From SVTX01 sp045602385 (lineage in GTDB: Bacteria > Bacillota > Clostridia > Oscillospirales > CAG-272), in the NCBI GenBank assembly GCA_045602385.1, contig JAZSBL010000007.1, positions 1-16,302 of the forward strand: a stretch of 16,302 nt of DNA. The letters run 5' to 3'. Under the pieces are notes generated by a model, which had not been told where the DNA came from, made no database searches, and worked only from the letters and a program-made list of their open reading frames with translations. Within the stretch, counting starts at the first letter, position 1. Every line of letters begins with the position of its first letter. Shown in pieces: positions 8,236-14,409 of the stretch. A program made the position numbers and the translations under genes.

Positions 8236-8462
8236 TTCAAATTTTGATCTATCGGGGTGTCCACGGCTGTAAAATTCGTTTGGATTACGCTTGGCGTAAG
8301 CCTCCCTTGTGTAAAGGGAGGTGGATTGCGAAGCAAGACGGAGGGATTGTTCTAGTGCATATGTTTCATTTACAATCCCTCAGTCAACTGCGTTGACAGC
8401 TCCCTTTACACAAGGGAGCCTTTCTTTTTAGTCCGCCATCTCCCCCGATAAATCGCAATTTG
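8236..8462 (-). repeat. MITE-like structured repeat, copy A
   Basis: This 227-bp stretch recurs in opposite orientation at 15801-16026 with roughly 95% identity by eye. Its ends are inverted repeats of about 20 bp (8237-8257 against 8443-8463, three mismatches) beginning TCAAATT and ending in CGGGG. Inside are several perfect stems: TTACGC/GCGTAA at 8285-8299, CCTCCCTT/AAGGGAGG at 8301-8321, GAGGGATTGT/ACAATCCCTC at 8341-8381, GTCAAC/GTTGAC at 8383-8397 and GCTCCCTT/AAGGGAGC at 8399-8419. No transposase is encoded and I see no clear target-site duplication. It lies in a convergent gap between the lipoprotein operon and the tRNA cluster. Short ORFs read through it in several frames (peptides containing PLCKGRW or PLCKGSC) and are not believed to be genes. 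Confidence 0.88.
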
Positions 8463-8466
8463 AGAG

Positions 8467-8599
8467 GGTCGCTCCGGGGATCAGAACCATACGCAAAGCC
8501 TTGCGGCTTTGCTAACCGACACGCTTGCAGGCAAGCGGTCGCTCCACCGCTCGCGGCGCTACGCTTGCTCGCGTGGTGGTTCGATGCCCCTGAGCCGCC
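8467..8599. repeat. GC-rich palindromic stretch bounded by inverted repeats
   Basis: The ends, GGTCGCTCCGGGGATCAGAA at 8467 and GGTTCGATGCCCCTGAGCC at 8578, are near inverted copies of each other. Between them lie stems GCAAAGCC/GGCTTTGC (8492-8511), CGCTTGC/GCAAGCG (8522-8537) and CCACC/GGTGG (8544-8579). The boundary sequence resembles the T-arm and acceptor end of the neighbouring tRNA-His gene. It follows directly after repeat copy A. No coding signal is credible. It may be a second small mobile element or a degenerated tRNA-derived sequence. Confidence 0.5.
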
Positions 8600-8609
8600 C
8601 CATAATGCG

Positions 8610-8635
8610 AAAAAAGCACCCGATTGGGTGCTTTT
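8610..8635 (-). terminator. Terminator of the tRNA-Arg/tRNA-His unit
   Basis: Read on the minus strand, AAAAGCACCC pairs with GGGTGCTTTT around AATC and is followed by a T-run. The hairpin is the core of a much longer palindrome (8598-8647) in which CCCCATAATGCG on one side matches CGCATTATGGGG on the other and reaches into the tRNA-His CCA end. The symmetry means it could also act on plus-strand transcripts. Confidence 0.85.
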
Positions 8636-8642
8636 CGCATTA

Positions 8643-8720
8643 TGGGGTGAGCGAAGGGGATCGAACCCTCCACCTCCAGGGCCACAACCTGGCGCTCTAG
8701 CCATATGAGCTACGCCCACC
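8643..8720 (-). tRNA. tRNA-His (GTG)
   Basis: Read on the minus strand it folds into a full cloverleaf: acceptor GTGGGCG/CGCTCAC, anticodon stem CCAGG/CCTGG with loop TTGTGGC (anticodon GTG), T-arm GAGGG TTCGATC CCCTT. It has the histidine identity features: an extra G at position -1 (8720) facing discriminator C73, and CCA is encoded. It lies 6 nt after the CCA of tRNA-Arg, so both are very likely one transcript. HisRS, which charges it, is encoded at 14410-15690. Confidence 0.96.
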
Positions 8721-8726
8721 ATACCG

Positions 8727-8803
<77 letters not shown>

Positions 8804-8838
8804 ATGGTTTGTCGGACCTTGTTGAAAGTCTTTTTTAC

Positions 8839-8880
8839 AAAAAATCAGCAGTGCCTATCCCCTCGGGGAACCGGCACTGC
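8839..8880 (-). terminator. Terminator-like hairpin between tRNA-Gly and tRNA-Arg
   Basis: On the minus strand GCAGTGCC (8880-8873) pairs with GGCACTGC (8855-8848), with an inner CCCC/GGGG stem, then TGATTTTTT. It begins 3 nt after the tRNA-Gly CCA. By form it is a good intrinsic terminator, yet tRNA-Arg follows only 35 nt later without an evident promoter of its own. Confidence 0.75.
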
Positions 8881-8883
8881 CGG

Positions 8884-8957
<74 letters not shown>

Positions 8958-9007
8958 AAATGCTCGTTTTGCAAGGATTTTTTACCGTCCTCGCTCAACG
9001 CTTATAT

Positions 9008-9036
9008 ATCATACCACAAGCCCCCCGGTTTGTCAA
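9008..9036 (-). promoter_or_regulatory. Promoter of the tRNA-Gly-Arg-His cluster
   Basis: On the minus strand TTGACA (9036-9031) and TATGAT (9013-9008) are 17 nt apart, with A/T-tracts upstream that could act as an UP element. The predicted start lies about 45 nt before tRNA-Gly. Confidence 0.88.
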
Positions 9037-9106
9037 TACTTTTTCGGAAATTTTTTTTGAAAATATTTTATTTTTCCCAAATGCGGAAAAAATCTTGAAA
9101 AAAGGC

Positions 9107-9135
9107 TTGATACATATACAATTATGTAGTATAAT
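9107..9135 (+). promoter_or_regulatory. Promoter of the yqeG operon
   Basis: TTGATA (9107-9112) and TATAAT (9130-9135) are separated by 17 nt, about 50 nt before the yqeG ATG. It is divergent from the tRNA promoter about 70 bp away and probably serves the packed gene series that follows. Confidence 0.88.
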
Positions 9136-9187
9136 ATATAAGATAATGGGGTAGAATTTGTTTTCTGCCTGAAAGTGAGGTGTTTTT

Positions 9188-9748
9188 ATGTCAAATTGGT
9201 TCTTACCTGATTACATATTTGCAAAATTTGACGATCTAACCGTCGGATTTTTACGGGAACTTGGCATCAAGGCTCTCCTTATAGATATTGACAACACTCT
9301 CGCGCCCTACGAGGTCGCAGAGCCCGACGGGCGAATAAGAGCATGGTTCGACACCTTGCGCGAGAACGGCATCTCCGCCACACTCGTTTCAAACAACGAC
9401 CGCGAGAGAGTCGAGCTTTTTAACCGCACTCTCGGTCTGCCCTACTACTACAAGAGCGGCAAGCCCTTTGCAAAGAACCTCAAAAAGGCTATGGCGGCTA
9501 TGGGCTCGGATAAGTCGAACACCGCTATGCTCGGCGATCAGCTGCTGACCGACGCGGCGGCAGGCAAGCACATAGGGCTTACTACCTTTATCGTTCCGCC
9601 CATCAGGGACAAGAGCAACGCGTTCTTCCGCGCAAAGCGCGCGCTTGAGCTGCCCACAATAAAACGCTACGTGAAAAAGCACGGCGAGGAGGCGCGCGAG
9701 ATCTGCGACTTCTGGCTGAACAAAAGATTTAACGAAAAAAGAGGATAA
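9188..9748 (+). CDS. yqeG: YqeG-family HAD phosphatase
   Basis: Member of the HAD superfamily subclass IIIA, YqeG type; its physiological substrate is not established. The 186-residue product has the four HAD motifs: I, DIDNT with nucleophile Asp33 and Asp35; II, Ser68 in VSNND; III, Lys92 in SGKP; IV, GDQLLTD with Asp117 and Asp122. There is no large cap domain, as expected for the family, and the length is typical (about 170-190). GAGG at 9177-9180, 7 nt upstream, supports the start. It is the first gene after the 9107 promoter and ends 6 nt before the next ATG. Confidence 0.92.
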   Translation: MSNWFLPDYIFAKFDDLTVGFLRELGIKALLIDIDNTLAPYEVAEPDGRIRAWFDTLRENGISATLVSNNDRERVELFNRTLGLPYYYKSGKPFAKNLKKAMAAMGSDKSNTAMLGDQLLTDAAAGKHIGLTTFIVPPIRDKSNAFFRAKRALELPTIKRYVKKHGEEAREICDFWLNKRFNEKRG

Positions 9749-9754
9749 AAATAT

Positions 9755-10612
9755 ATGTCAAAAGCAAAATTCGGCCCCGGCGGCAACGGCGATCTTTTCT
9801 ACGCCGCGGGCGGCAAGGGAAGCGTTGATGCTCCGAAGTGGCTCTCTGCCTACGGTCTTGACGCCTACGAGTTTGAGGCGGGCAACGGTATCGCGGCAGG
9901 CGAGGCTACACTCCGCAAAATCGGTGAAGAGGCGAGAAAATACAATATCTCAATGTCGCTGCACACACCGTATTTTATTTCTCTCTCGGGTGTTGACCCC
10001 GAAAAGAGACTTAAGAGCATAGATTACATTCAAAAGTCGCTTTGGGCGGCGGAGCTGCTTGGCGCGGACGAGATAGTCATACATAGCGGCAGCGCGGCGA
10101 AGATAAGCCGCGAGGAGGCTATGCGCCTCTCCTGTGACACGCTCTATAAGGTCATCGAGGCGGTTGGCGACACGCCAATAAAGCTCGGTATCGAAACGAT
10201 GGGCAAGGTCAATCAGCTTGGAACTCTTGACGAGGTCATTGAGCAATGCCGCGTTGACAGTCACTACGTTCCCGTGGTCGACTTCGGTCACATGAACGCG
10301 CGCGAGATCGGCGGACTGTTTGTGACAAGCGACGATTACAGAAGAATATTTGACAAGATCGCGTTAGGGTTAGGCGACGACGTGGCAAGAAATCTTCACT
10401 GCCACTTCTCGAAGATCGAGTTCACGGGCGCGGGGGAGAAGAAGCATCTGACCTTCGCTGATACCGTTTACGGTCCCGACTTTGAGCCGCTTATCGAGGC
10501 TATCGTCAAGGAAGACCTCACACCTCGCATTATCTGCGAGTCTGCGGGCACGCAGGCAGAGGACGCCAAGGCGATGAAGGATTATTACGAAAAGCTTATG
10601 GAGGAAAGATAA
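9755..10612 (+). CDS. Nfo-like (endonuclease IV family) TIM-barrel protein
   Basis: 285-residue xylose-isomerase-like TIM barrel related to deoxyribonuclease IV, which cleaves DNA at abasic sites. Most metal ligands of E. coli Nfo have counterparts: His70 (SLHTPYF), His110 (IVIHSG), Glu147 (GIETMG), Asp176 and His179 (VDFGHMN), His217 (LHCHFS), His231 (GEKKHL) and Glu262 (CESAG). The Asp of the Nfo DRHH motif is not evident, with EKKH in its place. The sequence is closer to the short Nfo-like subgroup of Firmicutes and archaea than to classical Nfo. DNA repair is the likely role, but a sugar-phosphate isomerase cannot be excluded. It is 6 nt after yqeG and 1 nt before the next ATG. Confidence 0.82.
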   Translation: MSKAKFGPGGNGDLFYAAGGKGSVDAPKWLSAYGLDAYEFEAGNGIAAGEATLRKIGEEARKYNISMSLHTPYFISLSGVDPEKRLKSIDYIQKSLWAAELLGADEIVIHSGSAAKISREEAMRLSCDTLYKVIEAVGDTPIKLGIETMGKVNQLGTLDEVIEQCRVDSHYVPVVDFGHMNAREIGGLFVTSDDYRRIFDKIALGLGDDVARNLHCHFSKIEFTGAGEKKHLTFADTVYGPDFEPLIEAIVKEDLTPRIICESAGTQAEDAKAMKDYYEKLMEER

Positions 10613-10613
10613 A

Positions 10614-11696
10614 ATGAGCAAGCTTGATAAATTTAAGGTGAAACTCAACGAGGCGGGAGCCGATGCGGCGATCCTTTCCTCGGTTGTAAACCAGAGATAT
10701 ATGACGGGATTTGACTATACCGACGGATACGTTCTGATAACCAAGAACAAGTCCTACGTTCTGGCAGATTTCAGATACATTGAGGCGGCAAGGACAAAGG
10801 TAAACACCGCTGAGTACGAGGTGGTAATGCCCGAGACCTCTATGATGGTATGCCTCTCATCTCTTCTTGACTCCAACGAGTGCAAGACCGTGCTTTTCGA
10901 GGACGCGACCCTCTCTGTTGCCGAGCTTGAGAGAATGAAGAAGATGCTCGTCGGCAAGAGCCTTGAGGCGGGGGCGTCAAAGATCGCGGACGGACTCCGA
11001 CTTTACAAGGATGCCGAGGAGATAGAAAAGATCAAGAAGGCGCAGGCGATAACCGACGCGGGCTTTTTACACATGCTTGAGGTGCTTACCCCAAACATGA
11101 CCGAGATCGAGGCGGCGCTTGAGCTTGAGTTCTTTATGAGAAAAATGGGTAGCGAGGGCGTAGCCTTTGAGACTATCGCGGTTTCGGGCTCGGCTTCCTC
11201 ACTTCCGCACGGAGTTCCGAGAAACGTAAAGCTTGAACGCGGATTCTTCACCATGGACTTTGGCGCAAAGTACGACGGATACTGCTCGGATATGACGAGA
11301 ACGGTAGTTATCGGCAAGGCGGACGACGAGATAAAGCGCCTTTACAACACGGTACTCAAGGCGCAGACCGCCGCGCTTGACTTTATTTGCGAGGGAGTGA
11401 GCTGCAAAGAGGCAGACACGGTTGCGCGCGACATAATCGACAACGCGGGATACAAGGGCAGATTCGGTCACTCGCTTGGCCACGGTGTCGGAATGTATAT
11501 TCACGAGAGCCCCCGTCTTTCCCAGGTCATGCCCGCCGAGGCGAAGCTCCAGCGAGGTCATATTGTGACGGTTGAGCCGGGCATCTATATTGAGGGACTG
11601 TACGGCTGCAGAATCGAGGATATGGTTGGAATTATGCCCGACGGCAGTACGTATAATTTCACACACAGCCGAAAAGACCTTATAGAGCTTTTCTGA
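10614..11696 (+). CDS. M24-family Xaa-Pro aminopeptidase
   Basis: Cytoplasmic metallopeptidase expected to release the N-terminal residue before proline. The 360-residue product has an N-terminal creatinase-like domain (about 1-130) and a pita-bread catalytic domain. The five metal ligands are visible: Asp215 and Asp226 (MDFGAKYDGYCSDMTRT), His290 (GHSLGHGVG), Glu321 (TVEPGIYI) and Glu335 (CRIEDM); His199 and His297 match further conserved active-site histidines. Length is usual for the short Firmicute type. The ATG is 1 nt past the upstream stop, implying translational coupling. In many Firmicutes efp follows this gene; here DUF3006 and plsY do. Confidence 0.94.
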   Translation: MSKLDKFKVKLNEAGADAAILSSVVNQRYMTGFDYTDGYVLITKNKSYVLADFRYIEAARTKVNTAEYEVVMPETSMMVCLSSLLDSNECKTVLFEDATLSVAELERMKKMLVGKSLEAGASKIADGLRLYKDAEEIEKIKKAQAITDAGFLHMLEVLTPNMTEIEAALELEFFMRKMGSEGVAFETIAVSGSASSLPHGVPRNVKLERGFFTMDFGAKYDGYCSDMTRTVVIGKADDEIKRLYNTVLKAQTAALDFICEGVSCKEADTVARDIIDNAGYKGRFGHSLGHGVGMYIHESPRLSQVMPAEAKLQRGHIVTVEPGIYIEGLYGCRIEDMVGIMPDGSTYNFTHSRKDLIELF

Positions 11697-11697
11697 T

Positions 11698-11946
11698 ATG
11701 AGAAAGATATTTTCACTTGACAGGCTTGAGGGGGATATGGCAGTTTGCATCTCCGACGATGACGATACCGTGATCATACCAGCCGAAAAAATTTCATTTC
11801 TGGCATTGCATGACGTATTCTCCGCGGAGATATCGGGCGATACGCTGGAGTCGATAACCCCTATGCCCTATGAGCGTGAGAGGAGAGAGGCGGAGAGCCG
11901 CTCCCGATTACACGCCATAGCGAAAAGATCAAAAAATAAATCCTGA
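11698..11946 (+). CDS. DUF3006-type small protein
   Basis: 82-residue protein with the DUF3006 pattern: an N-terminal DRLEGDMAVC segment followed by an acidic stretch and IPAEKI, then a charged C-terminal tail rich in Arg, Glu and Lys. No signal peptide or membrane segment is visible. Function is unknown; in several Firmicutes such proteins are encoded beside secreted metallo-beta-lactamase-type proteins, which is not the case here. The ATG lies 1 nt after the peptidase stop, so expression is probably coupled to it. Family assignment is by pattern recognition only. Confidence 0.72.
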   Translation: MRKIFSLDRLEGDMAVCISDDDDTVIIPAEKISFLALHDVFSAEISGDTLESITPMPYERERREAESRSRLHAIAKRSKNKS

Positions 11947-11970
11947 CACTCCCGAAAGGAACTCAAAAAC

Positions 11971-12756
11971 ATGAACAGCTACGTATTTGCGGCAACCGCC
12001 GCAGAGGAAAACATAAGGAATATAAACCCGAATCTGCACACTCTGCTTGTAGACAAATTCTCTCTTGGCGGAACGATGGCGGAGCTTTATCTTATGCTTG
12101 CAGGCGTTGTTCTGTGCATAATCATTCCTTACCTTATAGGAAGTATAAATCCGGCGATAATCTTCTCCCGCGTCTTTTTCCATGACGACATAAGGGAGCA
12201 CGGAAGCGGAAACGCGGGCACTACAAACACTCTGCGCACATACGGTAAGAGAATGGCGGCGCTGATACTGTTTCTTGATTTTCTCAAGGCGGTCATATCG
12301 GTAATTATCGGCACTCTGATACTTCCGTATCAGCTTGGCGGCGGCGCGATAGCGGGAATATTCGTTATTTTAGGCCACGCCTTCCCGATCTACTTTAAGT
12401 TCAGGGGCGGAAAGGGCGTTGCATGCCTTGCGGGCGTCGTACTGATGCTCTCGCCCATTTCATTTGCGATACTTGTCGCGACCTTTGCCGCAATAGTCGC
12501 AATGACGAGGTTCGTTTCGCTTGGCTCTATTATGTGCGTAATGCTTTTCCCCTTGATCCACAACGCGTTCTATCCAAAGCAGCCCTGGACAACGATAGCG
12601 TCTATCGTTATCATGCTGATAGTAGTGTTCATGCACAGGGAAAATATCAAGCGCCTTTGGGCAGGTAATGAATCGAAGATCTCCTTTCGAACAGAGAAAA
12701 TCAAGAAGACAGACAAGACAGAGAATACACAAGAGGATAATAATGGCGACACTTGA
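11971..12756 (+). CDS. plsY: Acyl-phosphate:glycerol-3-phosphate acyltransferase PlsY
   Basis: Integral membrane enzyme that transfers an acyl group from acyl-phosphate to glycerol-3-phosphate, the first step of phosphatidic acid synthesis in Firmicutes. The conserved loops are present: YLIGSINPA, REHGSGNAGTTNTLRTYGK, and GHAFPIYFKFRGGKGVA, set between about five hydrophobic segments. At 261 residues it exceeds the usual 200-220, with about 35 extra N-terminal residues before the first membrane segment and a basic then acidic tail of about 30 residues. AAAGGA lies 10 nt before the ATG; a downstream in-frame Met at residue 36 would give a canonical length but has no better ribosome site. Its 3' end overlaps the next gene by 14 nt. 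Confidence 0.95.
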   Translation: MNSYVFAATAAEENIRNINPNLHTLLVDKFSLGGTMAELYLMLAGVVLCIIIPYLIGSINPAIIFSRVFFHDDIREHGSGNAGTTNTLRTYGKRMAALILFLDFLKAVISVIIGTLILPYQLGGGAIAGIFVILGHAFPIYFKFRGGKGVACLAGVVLMLSPISFAILVATFAAIVAMTRFVSLGSIMCVMLFPLIHNAFYPKQPWTTIASIVIMLIVVFMHRENIKRLWAGNESKISFRTEKIKKTDKTENTQEDNNGDT

Positions 12757-13948
12757 TAATAACGCGGAGCTTATTTTGTCCTTGACACAAAGGGCGGCTG
12801 AGAGCGGAGTCTTAAAAAAGGCGGTGCTCTCAAAGCCCCACGACAGCCTTATAAAAAAGACTGTGCTTTCACCAAAGAGTATTGCGGGGCGCAATATTCT
12901 GCAGGCGGAAAGCTTTTTCACCGACAATAAGGCAAAGCACAAAAATATAGAAATGGGGGATAGCGAGGCTCTCTGCGAGCTTATAGCCGGCTATTCCCAG
13001 ATAAATATTCTCACCACGCTTGGCGATGCCGAATACAAGGTGTCAAAATCGGGCAACAGCGCGATTATCGGCGGAGATAAGCTGCGCCGTGCTCTGGAAA
13101 GCGTTGACACGCTTGGTATTGAAAGCCCGAAGCGGATAGCTCCCGCGCAGAACAATAAAAAGAAGAACTATATTTTATCGGGTGACGAGCCCTTTCTGAA
13201 GCTGATAGGCGTCAGCGACGAGAAGGGCAGAGTCTACGACAAAAAGCAGGCAAAATTCAGACAGATAAACCGTTTTCTGGAGCTTGTGCGCGACGTGGAG
13301 AAGCATCTGCCCGACGGTAAGCTTCGCATTTGCGACCTTTGCTGCGGCAAGAGCTATCTTTCCTTTGCTCTTTACCACTATTTCGCAATAATTCAGGGCA
13401 GAGAGGTGAAGATGACGGGAGTTGACCTTAAGGCCGACGTTATCGAGTACTGCTCGGGCGTTGCGCGCTCGGTCGGCTTTGACGGACTTGAATTTATCTG
13501 CGGCGACGTAAACCTTTATAACACCGAGGACAAGGTGGACATGGTTGTTTCTCTCCACGCCTGCGATATTGCTACCGACATCGTTATCGGCAAGGCGATA
13601 GAGTGGCAGGCAAAGGTGATACTCTCAACACCCTGCTGTCACCACGAGATGAACAGGCTGCTTGATTGCTCCGCGCTCTCCTTTATCGCGGACTACTCGA
13701 TGTTAAAGCAGAAGCTCTGCGACGCGGCGACCGACGCGCTCCGACTCAAGCTCATGGAGGCGAACGGCTACGATACCGCGGCTCTTGAGCTTATCGACCC
13801 CGAGGAAACGCCGAAGAACATAATGCTTCGCGGTATCCGCAAAAACAATTTCGACATTAATTCCGATAAGGCGCAGGCGCTTTACGCGGAATACGTAAAT
13901 ACCTATAAATTCCTGACGGGGAAAGAGCCCGTGTGGGGCAGGAGGTAA
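12743..13948 (+). CDS. Class I SAM-dependent methyltransferase (Methyltransf_32-like)
   Basis: 401-residue predicted cytoplasmic methyltransferase. The Rossmann motif I is DLCCGKSYLSFAL from residue 198, the acidic motif II is TGVDLKADVIEYC, motif III lies around FICGDVNLYN, and VVSLHACDIATD and STPCCHHEMN (about residue 296) follow. This set, with CCGK and the PCCHHE box, matches the family that includes GSTCD-like proteins; the methyl acceptor is unknown and I will not guess it. The N-terminal 190 residues form a separate, less recognisable domain. The start at 12743 has GAGGA 5 nt upstream and overlaps the plsY end; an in-frame ATG at 12668 would overlap by 89 nt and encode a basic leader, and is less likely. 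Confidence 0.85.
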   Translation: MATLDNNAELILSLTQRAAESGVLKKAVLSKPHDSLIKKTVLSPKSIAGRNILQAESFFTDNKAKHKNIEMGDSEALCELIAGYSQINILTTLGDAEYKVSKSGNSAIIGGDKLRRALESVDTLGIESPKRIAPAQNNKKKNYILSGDEPFLKLIGVSDEKGRVYDKKQAKFRQINRFLELVRDVEKHLPDGKLRICDLCCGKSYLSFALYHYFAIIQGREVKMTGVDLKADVIEYCSGVARSVGFDGLEFICGDVNLYNTEDKVDMVVSLHACDIATDIVIGKAIEWQAKVILSTPCCHHEMNRLLDCSALSFIADYSMLKQKLCDAATDALRLKLMEANGYDTAALELIDPEETPKNIMLRGIRKNNFDINSDKAQALYAEYVNTYKFLTGKEPVWGRR

Positions 13949-13980
13949 AGAGCGGCTCGACCGTGATTCTGGAATAAAAG

Positions 13981-14325
13981 ATGGGACTTATAAAAAAGAT
14001 ATTCGGGAATATGACAAAGAGCAAAAATCCCGACAGCAAGAGATTCAAGTGGGATATGGCGCGCCAGATTTGCGGCCACCACGTAAAGTACGTCACCGAG
14101 GAGATAAACGGCACGCATGAGGTCATAGGTCGCTCGGGCGGACTCAATATCAAGGACGACGAGCTGCTCGTCTTCGCCTCTGCCGACGTGCTTATGCGTT
14201 GCAAGGTTGAACAAATGCAGGCTTGGGAGCTGCTGAGCAAGGACGGAGTGGTGATCACCGCCCCCGACCTTGAGCATGACGGCAAGGTGAGAACGGTTAT
14301 CGTTCACTACGTATATTACAGATAA
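13981..14325 (+). CDS. Small protein of unknown function
   Basis: 114 residues, unrecognised. The N-terminus is basic (KKIFGNMTKSKNPDSKRFKW), followed by a compact mixed region with ICGHHVKYV and GRSGGLNIKDDELLVFASADV, then LEHDGKVRTVIVHYVYYR at the end. No signal peptide, membrane segment or known motif is evident. The alternating hydrophobic pattern in the C-terminal half suggests a small beta-rich fold. Base composition and codon use resemble its neighbours, which argues for a real gene. The ribosome site is weak (GGA about 6 nt upstream). It sits 32 nt after the methyltransferase gene and 84 nt before hisS, in the same direction. Confidence 0.75.
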   Translation: MGLIKKIFGNMTKSKNPDSKRFKWDMARQICGHHVKYVTEEINGTHEVIGRSGGLNIKDDELLVFASADVLMRCKVEQMQAWELLSKDGVVITAPDLEHDGKVRTVIVHYVYYR

Positions 14326-14330
14326 AAGGC

Positions 14331-14351
14331 GGCGGGAGCAAGCCACCCGCC
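14331..14351. repeat. Short GC hairpin before hisS
   Basis: GGCGGG and CCCGCC form a 6-bp stem with a 9-nt loop, followed by CTACAAG. There is no T-run, so it is not a clear terminator. On the minus strand TTGTAGGGCGGGT resembles CTGTAGGGGCGGTT at 15771, suggesting a small REP-like family. Confidence 0.45.
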
Positions 14352-14409
14352 CTACAAGTTTACCGAACATTGCAGAGAAATTGGTTTCGGATAAGAAAGG
14401 ATAAATGAC

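Noticed and set aside
8384..8722. 112-codon minus-strand ORF covering the repeat, terminator and tRNA-His
   Set aside because: It runs through a tRNA gene and structured repeats; a by-product of GC-rich palindromes, not a gene.
14331..14351. GC hairpin as a terminator separating hisS from the upstream operon
   Set aside because: No T-run follows on the plus strand, so termination is not supported.
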